Both the position numbers and the translations under genes were made by a program. The notes beneath the pieces were generated by a model. That model had not been told where the DNA came from, made no database searches, and saw only the letters and a list, made by a program, of their open reading frames with translations. Positions 51,302 through 58,846 of a stretch of 64,000 nt of DNA are shown here, piece by piece; the stretch's first letter is position 1; each line of letters starts with the position of its first letter. The stretch is from Streptomyces koelreuteriae (GTDB taxonomy: Bacteria; Actinomycetota; Actinomycetes; Streptomycetales; Streptomycetaceae): positions 310,001 to 374,000 of the forward strand of contig NZ_CP075896.1 of the NCBI RefSeq assembly GCF_018604545.1, read 5' to 3'.

Positions 51302-53272
51302 TCATCCACCCATCCTTCGTGCCACATTCAACAAATACTCCTTCCTGTTCAGCGGGTTGTGATCGGTGCGCGGGCGTCGCGGGACCGTGCCGTGCGTGAC
51401 GGGCGCGTAGTGGTCGAAGACGCTCTCCAGCTCGCCCTCGCCGCGGGTGAGCCCGGGCAGCCGCTGCTCCAGTTCGTGCACCCGGGCCGCGGGCACCGTG
51501 CCCGCCAGGACGCATCCGGCGCCCCGGGTCTCGGTCGTCTGCGGCACGGCGCCGAGCGCGGCCAGCACCGGCAGCAGCGCGCCGAGGGTGTCCGCCGGGG
51601 CCTCGACACGGAAGCGCTGCACCGGCTCGTGGACCCGGGTCCCGGCCCGCCGCAGCGCTTCGAGGAGCACCAGCGGGGTCAGGCCCCGGAAGTCGGCGCC
51701 GGTGCTCGACATGCTCTTGTCGAAGCCCTGGTGGGCGTGGCTCTGGCGGGGCGAGTAGCCGCAGTGCGTCATGGTGACCGCGCAGTCGGGGATCCGCCAG
51801 CCGTGCGGGCCCTGGTCGAGGGTCTCGCGCACGGTGTCCTCGACGGCCTTGAAAAAGGCGTACGGCATGGAGCCCAGCTCCACCTCCAGCCGGAAGCCGA
51901 CGCCGGACCCGACCGGTGCGGGGTCGACGCGCAGGCCGACCGTCGCGAGGAAGGGGTTGGCGTCCTTCTTGTTGAACTCCACGGCCTGCCCGGTGCCGAC
52001 GAGCCGTTCCACGCACAGCGGCGTGGTCTCCCGGAAGGTGACGCCGAGACCGTACTCCTCGGCGAGGGTCGCCTGGATGACCTCCTTCTGCACCTCGCCG
52101 TAGAGCGACACGGAGGTCTCCTGCCGCCGTTCGTCGTGGCGCAGGCCGATGAGCGGGTCCTGTTCGGCGAGTTGGGTGAGCGCGAGGTGCAGTGCGCCGC
52201 TGTCGACGTCCGGGCCCGGGACGACGACCGTCTCCAGGGTGGGCGGGGCGAAGAAGTGCTCGTACGCCTTGCGGGGTGCGCCGATCGCGTCGCCGATCCT
52301 GATGTCGCCGAGCCCCCAGAGCCGGGCGATCTGTCCGGCCACGACGGCGTCGCCGCGGCTGTCCGTCCCGTGTCCGAAGACGCTGATCGCGGTGATCCGG
52401 CCTTCGGCGCCGTCCGTTCCGAACGGGATCCGGTCGCGGGTGTGCAGGGTGCCGGAGAACAGCCGGGCGTAGGCGGCCTTCTCCCCCGCCGGGCCCCGCT
52501 CGACCTTGAACACGGTCCCCGAGAGCGGCCCGTCCGCATCCCCGTCGGCCGGGGGCAGCAGTTCCTCGATGCCCGCCAGGAGGGCGTCCACACCGGCGCC
52601 CGTGGCGGCGGAGCCGAAGAAGACGGGGTGGACCAGGGCCTCCCGGGTCAGGGCGACGAGGGAGCTGCGCAGAAGGCCGTCCGTGACGGTGTTCTCGACG
52701 TACGCGGACAGCAGCGTGTCATCGTGGCCGGCGAGGACGTCGAGCGCTGCGGGACCGAGACCGGGCGTGAAGCGAGCCCGGCGCGTGCCGAGGCCGGAGG
52801 CCGTTCCCATCGGCACGATCGCGGGTGTCAGCCGGGCCGAGATCGCCCGTAGCACCTCCTCCTGCCGAGCGCCACGCCGGTCGATCTTGTTGACGAAGAG
52901 CAGGGTGGGGATGCGCAGCCGCTGGAGCGTGCGCATCAGCACCCGTGTCTGCGCCTGCACCCCTTCGACGGCGGAGACGACGAGCACGACGCCGTCCAGC
53001 ACGCCGAGCACGCGCTCCACCTCGGCGATGAAGTCCGGGTGACCGGGGGTGTCGATCAGGTTGACCGCCACACCGTCGAGCGGGAACGAGACGACGGCGG
53101 ACTTGATGGTGATACCGCGTTGCCGCTCCAGCGCGAGGGTGTCCGTACGGGTGTTCCCGTCGTCGACGCTGCCGATCTCGTCGATGACCCCGGCCGAATG
53201 GAGCAGCCGCTCGGTCAGGCTGGTCTTACCGGCGTCGACATGGGCGAGGATTCCAAGATTGAGCACGTGCAC
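51302..53272 (-). CDS. Tet(M)/Otr(A)-like ribosomal protection GTPase
   Basis: The 656-residue EF-G-like protein has G1 AHVDAGKTSL, switch I RQRGITIKSA, G3 DTPGHPDF and G4 NKID, followed by EF-G domains II-V. The domain IV tip reads CGYSPRQSHAHQGFDKSM then DFRGLTPLVL, as in the Otr(A) branch. Family knowledge: such proteins remove tetracyclines from the ribosome. No tetracycline-type biosynthesis genes are in the window. GTG 53272; a GTG two codons later is possible. A structured leader with a small ORF precedes it. Confidence 0.85.
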   Translation of the reverse strand: MHVLNLGILAHVDAGKTSLTERLLHSAGVIDEIGSVDDGNTRTDTLALERQRGITIKSAVVSFPLDGVAVNLIDTPGHPDFIAEVERVLGVLDGVVLVVSAVEGVQAQTRVLMRTLQRLRIPTLLFVNKIDRRGARQEEVLRAISARLTPAIVPMGTASGLGTRRARFTPGLGPAALDVLAGHDDTLLSAYVENTVTDGLLRSSLVALTREALVHPVFFGSAATGAGVDALLAGIEELLPPADGDADGPLSGTVFKVERGPAGEKAAYARLFSGTLHTRDRIPFGTDGAEGRITAISVFGHGTDSRGDAVVAGQIARLWGLGDIRIGDAIGAPRKAYEHFFAPPTLETVVVPGPDVDSGALHLALTQLAEQDPLIGLRHDERRQETSVSLYGEVQKEVIQATLAEEYGLGVTFRETTPLCVERLVGTGQAVEFNKKDANPFLATVGLRVDPAPVGSGVGFRLEVELGSMPYAFFKAVEDTVRETLDQGPHGWRIPDCAVTMTHCGYSPRQSHAHQGFDKSMSSTGADFRGLTPLVLLEALRRAGTRVHEPVQRFRVEAPADTLGALLPVLAALGAVPQTTETRGAGCVLAGTVPAARVHELEQRLPGLTRGEGELESVFDHYAPVTHGTVPRRPRTDHNPLNRKEYLLNVARRMGG

Positions 53273-53336
53273 GAAGCGTCATGTCCTTCGGAGAGAGGTC
53301 CGTTCCTGGCTGGGGGGACATGAACGCAGTTCGCAT
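53226..53336 (-). CDS. Candidate leader ORF overlapping the ribosomal protection gene start
   Basis: ATG at 53336 follows GAGGAG with 6-nt spacing, a better ribosome-binding site than that of the main gene. The 36-codon frame ends at TAA 53226-53228, 47 bp inside the main gene in another frame. The peptide would be MRTAFMSPQ and on. Translating ribosomes would pass over the main gene's start. A leader peptide controlling a ribosome-directed resistance gene is a known design, but this ORF may be chance. Confidence 0.35.
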   Translation of the reverse strand: MRTAFMSPQPGTDLSPKDMTLRARAQSWNPRPCRRR

Positions 53337-53386
53337 CTGCTGCTCCTCGGGACTCGGTGACGTCGCTGTCCCGTGCAGTGCAGCAG
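53337..53386 (-). promoter_or_regulatory. Nested hairpin in the leader of the ribosomal protection gene
   Basis: On the minus strand CTGCTGC (53386-53380) pairs with GCAGCAG (53343-53337) and, within it, CGGGAC (53373-53368) pairs with GTCCCG (53353-53348). The structure ends immediately before the leader ATG at 53336 and encloses its GAGGAG ribosome-binding site between the two stems. It could regulate translation of the leader ORF or act as an attenuator. Confidence 0.45.
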
Positions 53387-53459
53387 ACCGGGCCGAGGGG
53401 CCACAACGGAATTAACCCCGGCCGGGGTACCCGGTGGGGGTGCGTGGAAGGAGCGGATC

Positions 53460-54566
53460 GTGCGTGACATCCTCCCGGCGCTGGGCCGCTGGTACGCGGC
53501 CGGGCTTCCGTTCGGCCTCGCGACGGTCGTCGAGGTCAGCCGCAGCGCGCCGCGCGACCCGGGCGCGGCCATGGCGGTGGGGCCGGACGATGAGGTCGTG
53601 GGAAGTGTGTCCGGGGGCTGTGTCGAAGGTGCGGTGTTCGAGCTGGCGCGGGACGTCGTGGCGAGCGGCGAAGCGCGTCTGGAGACCTTCGGCTACAGCG
53701 ACGACGACGCCTTCGCCGTCGGCCTGACCTGCGGCGGCGAGATCACGCTGCTGGTGCGCCGCGTGACGCCCGAGCGGGATCCCGCCCTCGGCGTCGTGGT
53801 CGAGTCGGTCGCCGCGGGTGAGCCGGTCGGCCTGGCCACGGTGACCGACGGCCCGGCGCCGCGCGGAGCCACGCTCGCCGTCCGGCCGGACCGGGTCTCG
53901 GGCACGCTCGGCGCGAGCGGCCTGGACGCGGCCGTCACCGCCGACGCCCGCGGCGAGCTGGCCCTGGGCGCCACCGGTCTGCGGCACTACGGGCCGCGCG
54001 GGCAGCGCCGGGAGGACTCCGTCAGCGTGTTCCTGGAGTCCTTCGCGCCACCGCCGCGGATGCTGGTCTTCGGAGCGATCGACTACGCCGCGGCCGTGGC
54101 CCGCATCGGGGACTTCCTCGGCTACCGAGTCACCGTCTGCGACGCCCGCCCCGTCTTCGCCACGCCCCGGCGCTTCCCCGAGGGTGTCGAGGTGGTCGCC
54201 GAATGGCCGCACCGCTATCTGCGCGACACGGACACCGACGCACGCACGGTGATCTGCGTCCTCACCCACGACCCCAAGTTCGATGTGCCGCTGCTCCGGG
54301 AGGCACTGCGCCGGCCGGCCGCGTACATCGGGGCGATGGGCAGCCGCCGCACCCACGCCGACCGGGCCGAGCGCCTGGCCGAGGCCGGGCTCACGCAACA
54401 CGAGCTGTCCCGGCTGCGCTCACCGGTCGGCCTCGACCTCGGGGCCCGTACCCCCGAGGAGGTGGCGGTGTCCGTCGCCGCCGAGATCGTCGCCCTGCGC
54501 TGGGGCGGCAGCGGGGCCCCGCTGACCGTGACGGAGGGAGCGGTGCATCCGTCCCGCTCCTCCTGA
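53460..54566 (+). CDS. XdhC/CoxI family protein (molybdenum hydroxylase maturation)
   Basis: The 368-residue protein has the XdhC N-terminal domain (ATVVEVSRSAPRDPGAAMAVG, SGGCVEGAV, GLTCGGEI; conserved cysteines in the last two) and a C-terminal Rossmann domain (RMLVFGAIDYAAAVARIGDFLGYRVTVCDARPVFA, YIGAMGSRRTHADR). Family members bind the molybdenum cofactor and insert it, with its sulfido ligand, into xanthine dehydrogenase-type enzymes. No such enzyme is encoded next to it. GTG 53460 follows GAAGGAG. It is divergent from the ribosomal protection gene. Confidence 0.85.
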   Translation: MRDILPALGRWYAAGLPFGLATVVEVSRSAPRDPGAAMAVGPDDEVVGSVSGGCVEGAVFELARDVVASGEARLETFGYSDDDAFAVGLTCGGEITLLVRRVTPERDPALGVVVESVAAGEPVGLATVTDGPAPRGATLAVRPDRVSGTLGASGLDAAVTADARGELALGATGLRHYGPRGQRREDSVSVFLESFAPPPRMLVFGAIDYAAAVARIGDFLGYRVTVCDARPVFATPRRFPEGVEVVAEWPHRYLRDTDTDARTVICVLTHDPKFDVPLLREALRRPAAYIGAMGSRRTHADRAERLAEAGLTQHELSRLRSPVGLDLGARTPEEVAVSVAAEIVALRWGGSGAPLTVTEGAVHPSRSS

Positions 54567-54667
54567 TGGCCCGCGCCGCTCCCGGTCGATTCGCCGACGG
54601 GCCGGGTTCGTACGATCGTGTCGCCGGCAACACATCGGCACTTCAGCACACCAGCGAAGGGAATCCC

Positions 54668-55000
54668 ATGATCTTCATCACCGCCAAGTTCCGAGTCCGC
54701 CCCGAGCACGCCGACCGCTGGCCCGAGATCGCCGCCGACTTCACCCGGGCGACGCGCGCCGAGCCCGGCTGCCTGTGGTTCGACTGGTCGCGCAGCGTGG
54801 ACGAGCCCACGGAGTACGTCCTGGTCGAGGCCTTCCGCGACGACGAGGCCGGGGCCGCGCATGTGCAGTCCGCGCACTTCAAGGCCGCGCAGCAGACCCT
54901 GCCTCCGCATCTGGCCGCGACTCCGCGCATCGTGAACGCGACGATTCCGCAGGACGACTGGTCGCTCCTCGGGGAGATGGCGGTCCCGGGCCAGGAGTAG
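54668..55000 (+). CDS. Antibiotic biosynthesis monooxygenase (ABM/YgiN-like) protein
   Basis: The 110-residue single-domain ferredoxin-like protein has IFITAKFRVRPEHADRWPEI, EPGCLWFDWSRSVDEP and VLVEAFRDDEAGAAHVQSAHFKA, typical of the YgiN-like putative quinol monooxygenases. It would act as a dimer on small phenolic or quinol compounds without added cofactor; the substrate is unknown. ATG 54668 follows GAAGGGA with 7-nt spacing. It lies 101 bp after the XdhC-like gene. Confidence 0.82.
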   Translation: MIFITAKFRVRPEHADRWPEIAADFTRATRAEPGCLWFDWSRSVDEPTEYVLVEAFRDDEAGAAHVQSAHFKAAQQTLPPHLAATPRIVNATIPQDDWSLLGEMAVPGQE

Positions 55001-55061
55001 CCCGCGGTCGGGCCTCGACGGTCGACCACCGCATGAGCCGAATGCCGTAACGGACCCGCTC

Positions 55062-55115
55062 TTGCCTCGGGCGGCACGGCACCCTTACGCTCCCAGCCGT
55101 ACCGACTGGACGGTA
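55062..55115 (+). promoter_or_regulatory. Promoter and inverted repeat before the MDR reductase gene
   Basis: TTGCCT (55062-55067) and TACGCT (55086-55091) are 18 bp apart and make a credible promoter. TACCG (55100-55104) and CGGTA (55111-55115) form an inverted repeat at about +1 to +20, where a TetR- or MarR-type repressor would block transcription. The regulator gene is not adjacent. Confidence 0.5.
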
Positions 55116-55140
55116 TGCCCTCGATAAGGAGCCACCGGAG

Positions 55141-56148
55141 ATGAGCGGAATCAACCGTCAGATACGCCTGGCCGCACGCCCTGTGGGGGAACCGCGCCCC
55201 ACCGACTGGGAGCACGTCGAGGAGCCGGCCGGGCAGCCGGGCGACGGTGAGTTCCTGGTGCGGGTGCTCTGTCTGTCGATCGATCCCGCGATGCGCGGCT
55301 GGATGAACGCGGGCCGGTCCTACATCCGTCCGGTGGAGATCGGCGAGGTGATGCGCGCCGGCGCGGTGGGACGGGTGATCGCCTCCCGGCACCCCGGTTT
55401 CGCGGTCGGTGACCATGTGTCGGGCTCGTTCGGCGTGCAGGAGTACTGCGTGTCGGACGGGCGCGACGTGACCAAGGTCGACCCGGCGGCCGCTCCCCTG
55501 CCGACGTTTCTCGGCACGCTCGGCATGTCGGGCCTGACGGCCTACTTCGGCCTGATCGAGGTCGGGCGTCCCGAGCCCGGGCAGACCGTCGTGGTCTCCG
55601 GAGCGGCCGGGGCCGTCGGCAGCGTCGTCGGGCAGATCGCCAAGATCCTGGGCTGCCGGGTCATCGGCATCGCGGGCGGCGAGGCCAAGTGCCGGATGGT
55701 GGTCGAGGAGTTCGGGTTCGACGCCGCGATCGACTACCAGAGCGAGGACGTCCGCAAGGCGCTGCGCGAGCACGCCCCCGACGGTGTCGACGTGTACTTC
55801 GACAACGTCGGCGGAGACGTTCTGGACGCCGTGCTGCTGCGGCTGGCGCGCGGTGCCCGTGTCGTCGTGTGCGGCGCGATCTCCCAGTACAACAGCACCA
55901 AGCCGCAGGGCCCCGCCAACTACCTGTCGCTGCTGGTGAACCGCGCCTCCATGACGGGCATCGTGGTGTTCGACTACGCCGACCGGTACGCCGAGGGCAT
56001 CGCCCGGATGGCCGCCTGGCGGGCGGAGGGCCGGCTGAAGTCCCTGGAGGACGTGGTGTCCGGCTCGGTCGCGGACTTCCCCGAGACGCTCATGCGGCTG
56101 TTCCGTGGGGACAACCGCGGCAAGCTGGTGCTGAAGATCGCGGACTGA
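55141..56148 (+). CDS. NADPH-dependent medium-chain reductase (PGR/LTB4DH/curcumin reductase type)
   Basis: The 335-residue zinc-free medium-chain reductase opens NRQIRLAARPVGEPRPTDW and has the FLGTLGMSGLTAYFGL and GAAGAVGSVVGQIAKILGC (NADPH binding) motifs and YFDNVGGDVLDAVL, characteristic of the prostaglandin/leukotriene reductase group that reduces alpha,beta-unsaturated carbonyls. ATG 55141 follows GGAG closely; AAGGAG is 10 nt further up. A promoter and inverted repeat lie just upstream, suggesting induction by an electrophile or drug. Confidence 0.87.
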   Translation: MSGINRQIRLAARPVGEPRPTDWEHVEEPAGQPGDGEFLVRVLCLSIDPAMRGWMNAGRSYIRPVEIGEVMRAGAVGRVIASRHPGFAVGDHVSGSFGVQEYCVSDGRDVTKVDPAAAPLPTFLGTLGMSGLTAYFGLIEVGRPEPGQTVVVSGAAGAVGSVVGQIAKILGCRVIGIAGGEAKCRMVVEEFGFDAAIDYQSEDVRKALREHAPDGVDVYFDNVGGDVLDAVLLRLARGARVVVCGAISQYNSTKPQGPANYLSLLVNRASMTGIVVFDYADRYAEGIARMAAWRAEGRLKSLEDVVSGSVADFPETLMRLFRGDNRGKLVLKIAD

Positions 56149-56188
56149 CCGGGCCGGAGGGAGGAGGGGAAGGGCAGGGAGAGATCCG

Positions 56189-57241
56189 ATGAAGGCACTG
56201 ACCTACCACGGCCGTCACGACATCCGCTACGGGGAGGTCCCCGACCCGGCCGTCACCAGCCCCACCGACGCGGTGGTGCGCGTGACGGCGGCCGGCATCT
56301 GCGGCAGCGACCTGCACATCTACGGCGGCAACGGGTTCAGCCCGGAACTGGGCTACACACCGGGGCACGAGTGCGTCGGCGTCGTGGTCGACACCGGCGG
56401 CCAGGTCACCCGGTTCAAGCCCGGCGACCGGGTGCTGGTGCCCGCCTCCGCCGGCTGCGCGGACTGCCGGTCGTGCGCGGCCGGGTTCACCGCCCGCTGC
56501 GAGCGCGCCAAGTCGAGCACGGAACTCTGCTACGGAGTGAGCCCGCAGCTCCAGGGCAGCCAGGCCCAGGTCCTGGCCGTGCCCTACGCCGACGTCAATC
56601 TGGTGCGCCTGCCCGAGGACATCTCCGACGAGGCCGCCGTCGTCCTCACGGACAACGCGCCCACCGCCTGGTACGGCTGCCGCCGGGCCCGCATCCAGCC
56701 GGGCGAGACCGTCCTGGTCATCGGCCTCGGCCCGGTCGGCCTCATGGCCGCCCAGTCCGCCTTCGCGATGGGCGCGGCGCGGGTGCTGGGCGCGGACCTG
56801 GTCGCGGAGCGCCGTGCCTTCGCCGCCGGCCTGGGGGTCGAACCGGTCGAGGGCGAGGACGCGCGGGCGGCCGTCCGGGACCTGACCGCCGGCCGCGGTC
56901 CGGACGCCGTGGTGGAGGCCGTGGGCTCCGACGCCACCATTCAGCTCGCCCTCAAGGCCGTCCGGCAGGCGGGCCGGGTCAGCGTCATCGGGGTCAGCCA
57001 GAACAAGGCCTTCCCCTTTCACATGGGGCTGGCGCAGATCAAGGAACTGGAGTTCGCCATCGGGCTGTGCTCGGTGCACTACGAACTTCCGCCCCTGATC
57101 GCCCTCACCCGCGCCCGCCGGCTCCGGCCCGAGGTCGTCGTCTCCCACCGCTTCGCCCTCTCCGAAGGCCCCGCGGCGTACGAGCTGTTCGCGGGCCGCT
57201 CCGACGGCGTCCGCAAGATCCTTCTCGACCCGGCCGCCTGA
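56189..57241 (+). CDS. Zinc-dependent medium-chain alcohol dehydrogenase
   Basis: The 350-residue protein has catalytic-zinc ligands in GICGSDLHIYGG and GHECVG, a structural zinc site CADCRSCAAGFTARC, and the cofactor motif GLGPVGLMAAQ. It resembles glutathione-independent formaldehyde dehydrogenase and sorbitol or threonine dehydrogenase-like enzymes. ATG 56189 follows GGGAGAG. The gene lies 40 bp after the MDR reductase and is probably cotranscribed. The substrate is unknown. Confidence 0.87.
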   Translation: MKALTYHGRHDIRYGEVPDPAVTSPTDAVVRVTAAGICGSDLHIYGGNGFSPELGYTPGHECVGVVVDTGGQVTRFKPGDRVLVPASAGCADCRSCAAGFTARCERAKSSTELCYGVSPQLQGSQAQVLAVPYADVNLVRLPEDISDEAAVVLTDNAPTAWYGCRRARIQPGETVLVIGLGPVGLMAAQSAFAMGAARVLGADLVAERRAFAAGLGVEPVEGEDARAAVRDLTAGRGPDAVVEAVGSDATIQLALKAVRQAGRVSVIGVSQNKAFPFHMGLAQIKELEFAIGLCSVHYELPPLIALTRARRLRPEVVVSHRFALSEGPAAYELFAGRSDGVRKILLDPAA

Positions 57242-57256
57242 CACCGGGTGAGCCCG

Positions 57257-57280
57257 GGGCCGTTGTCGTGGGTTCGGCCC
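57257..57280. terminator. Weak hairpin between convergent genes
   Basis: GGGCCG (57257-57262) pairs with CGGCCC (57275-57280) around a 12-nt loop between the dehydrogenase stop and the methyltransferase stop. Short, and only suggestive. Confidence 0.35.
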
Positions 57281-57284
57281 TGGA

Positions 57285-58100
57285 TCAGAGCTGCGGGCCG
57301 TCGCCCACCGGCCGGCGGCCCCACGCCGAGATCATCGGTGACGTGGCGAGGTCGAGGCGCCCGGCCGCGATGTTGGCGAGGTGCCGCTCGATCTCCTCGT
57401 CCGTGGCGAGGCCCTCGGCGACGAGCTGGTCGCGCACCTGCTGGACGGTGGCCGTCTCCAGGACGTCGCACGCGGGCGAGGTGATCGGGAAGTAGGCGTC
57501 GGCCTCGACGTCGGTGAGGCCGGCCTCGCGCAGCAGGCGCGGCAGCCTGCGTCCGTAGGAGAGGTCGGCGCCGCGCTGCCGCAGCAGACGGCGGAAGCCG
57601 GTGCGGAGCCGGTTGGCCAGCTCCTGTTCGGGGCCGTGCTCGTCGGGGCAGATCAGCGGTTGCAGGGCGGGGTCGGCGTCCTCGACGACGAGCCACCCGC
57701 CGGGGCGCAGCGCCTGGACCATGCCGCGCAGTGCGGCGTCGCGCTCGGCGACATGGACCAGGACCAGTCGGGCGTGTACCAGGTCGAAGGGCCCGGCCGG
57801 GGGTGCGTCGCGGCCCACGTCGTGGCGGAGCACTTCCACTCCCCCGGTGGCGGCGGCCCGCGCCCAGGAGACGTCGATGTCGGTGGCGAGCACGCGCCCG
57901 CGCGGCCCGACGCGTTCACTCAGCCACGCGGCGACGCTCGGCCCGCCGGCCCCGACCTCCCAGCACCGCCATCCCTCGTCGATCCCGACCGTCTCGAAGT
58001 GCCGGAACGTCGAGGCGTCGAAGAGGGCGGCCAGCGCGTCGAAGCGGGTACCGGCCTCGGCCTGCCGGTTGTCCAGGAGATATCCCTTGTCCTGCCCCAT
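57285..58100 (-). CDS. Class I SAM-dependent methyltransferase
   Basis: The 271-residue protein has the SAM-binding motif WEVGAGGPSVAAWLSE near residues 47-62, an acidic residue after strand 2 (ATDIDVS), and FDLVHARLVLVHV at motif IV. The N-terminal YLLDNRQAEAGTRFDALAALFD matches small-molecule methyltransferases common in Streptomyces. The substrate is unknown. No ribosome-binding site precedes ATG 58100; a CATGAT hexamer 6 nt upstream may be a leaderless -10. Confidence 0.83.
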   Translation of the reverse strand: MGQDKGYLLDNRQAEAGTRFDALAALFDASTFRHFETVGIDEGWRCWEVGAGGPSVAAWLSERVGPRGRVLATDIDVSWARAAATGGVEVLRHDVGRDAPPAGPFDLVHARLVLVHVAERDAALRGMVQALRPGGWLVVEDADPALQPLICPDEHGPEQELANRLRTGFRRLLRQRGADLSYGRRLPRLLREAGLTDVEADAYFPITSPACDVLETATVQQVRDQLVAEGLATDEEIERHLANIAAGRLDLATSPMISAWGRRPVGDGPQL

Positions 58101-58133
58101 GCGCCGATCATGTCACGGTGGCTCCCACCCCGG

Positions 58134-58637
58134 TCAGGCCCGTGGCGGCAGCCGGTGCAGTTCCACCTCGGTGAGCCGGCCGTCCGCGGCCGTGGCGGTC
58201 ATGTAGGTGCAGTGGGGCTGGCGGCGGCGGTCCGTCGGCGAGCCCGGGTTGAGCAGGCGCAGGCCGGTGGGGGCCGTGGTGTCCCAGGGGATGTGGCTGT
58301 GGCCGAAGACCAGCACGTCGAGGTCGGGGAAGCGGGCGGCGCAGCGCTTCTCCCGGCCCTGGGCGGGTCCCGTCTCGTGGATCGCCCCGAAGCGCAGCCC
58401 GCCCAGTTCCACGTACGCCACCTCGGGCAGCCGGGCCCGCAGGTCCGGCCCGTCGTTGTTGCCGTACACGGCGACGAGCCTGCGGGATCGGCTCTCCAGC
58501 AGGTCGAGGGTGGCCGTGTCCACCCAGTCCCCGGCGTGGAACACGACATCGGCGTGCGGGAGTTCGGCCAGCAGCGGCGCGGGCAGTTCCCTGGCCCGCT
58601 TCGGCAGATGGGTGTCGGACATGAAGAGCAGACGCAC
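58134..58637 (-). CDS. YfcE/MJ0936-type metallophosphoesterase
   Basis: The 167-residue protein has the metal-site motifs SDTHLPK (residues 7-13), HAGDWVD, GNNDG and GHSHIP, all intact, so it should be an active phosphodiesterase on small substrates. GTG 58637 has no ribosome-binding site; TAGGCT ends 6 nt upstream, again leaderless-like. It precedes the methyltransferase gene by 33 bp on the same strand and may be cotranscribed with it. Confidence 0.87.
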   Translation of the reverse strand: MRLLFMSDTHLPKRARELPAPLLAELPHADVVFHAGDWVDTATLDLLESRSRRLVAVYGNNDGPDLRARLPEVAYVELGGLRFGAIHETGPAQGREKRCAARFPDLDVLVFGHSHIPWDTTAPTGLRLLNPGSPTDRRRQPHCTYMTATAADGRLTEVELHRLPPRA

Positions 58638-58778
58638 GCCCCCAGCCTAGGGGCACCGGCCCGTTTCCCCCGGGAACCGACTTGACCGCGAACAGACAGA
58701 CGGCGCAGCTCAGTTGCCTGATCGCCGGAGATGATCACGGCCAGGTCTCGAAAGATGAGGCAGCTTTGTCTGGCGGGT

Positions 58779-58784
58779 TAGCAT
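58779..58784 (+). promoter_or_regulatory. -10 element upstream of the GT2 gene
   Basis: TAGCAT at 58779-58784, with a weak TGAGGC 17 bp upstream (58756-58761), lies 62 bp before the ATG of the glycosyltransferase gene. It is the best promoter candidate in this 209-bp gap. Confidence 0.4.
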
Positions 58785-58846
58785 CGGGCAACACGCAGTA
58801 AGACAGGACGTCTACGGCAAGCGACCCGAAGGGGCCCGGAAACCCG

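Noticed and set aside
53215..53406. 63-codon minus-strand frame in the leader of the ribosomal protection gene
   Set aside because: It starts upstream of the hairpin without a ribosome-binding site; the 36-codon frame starting at 53336 is better supported.
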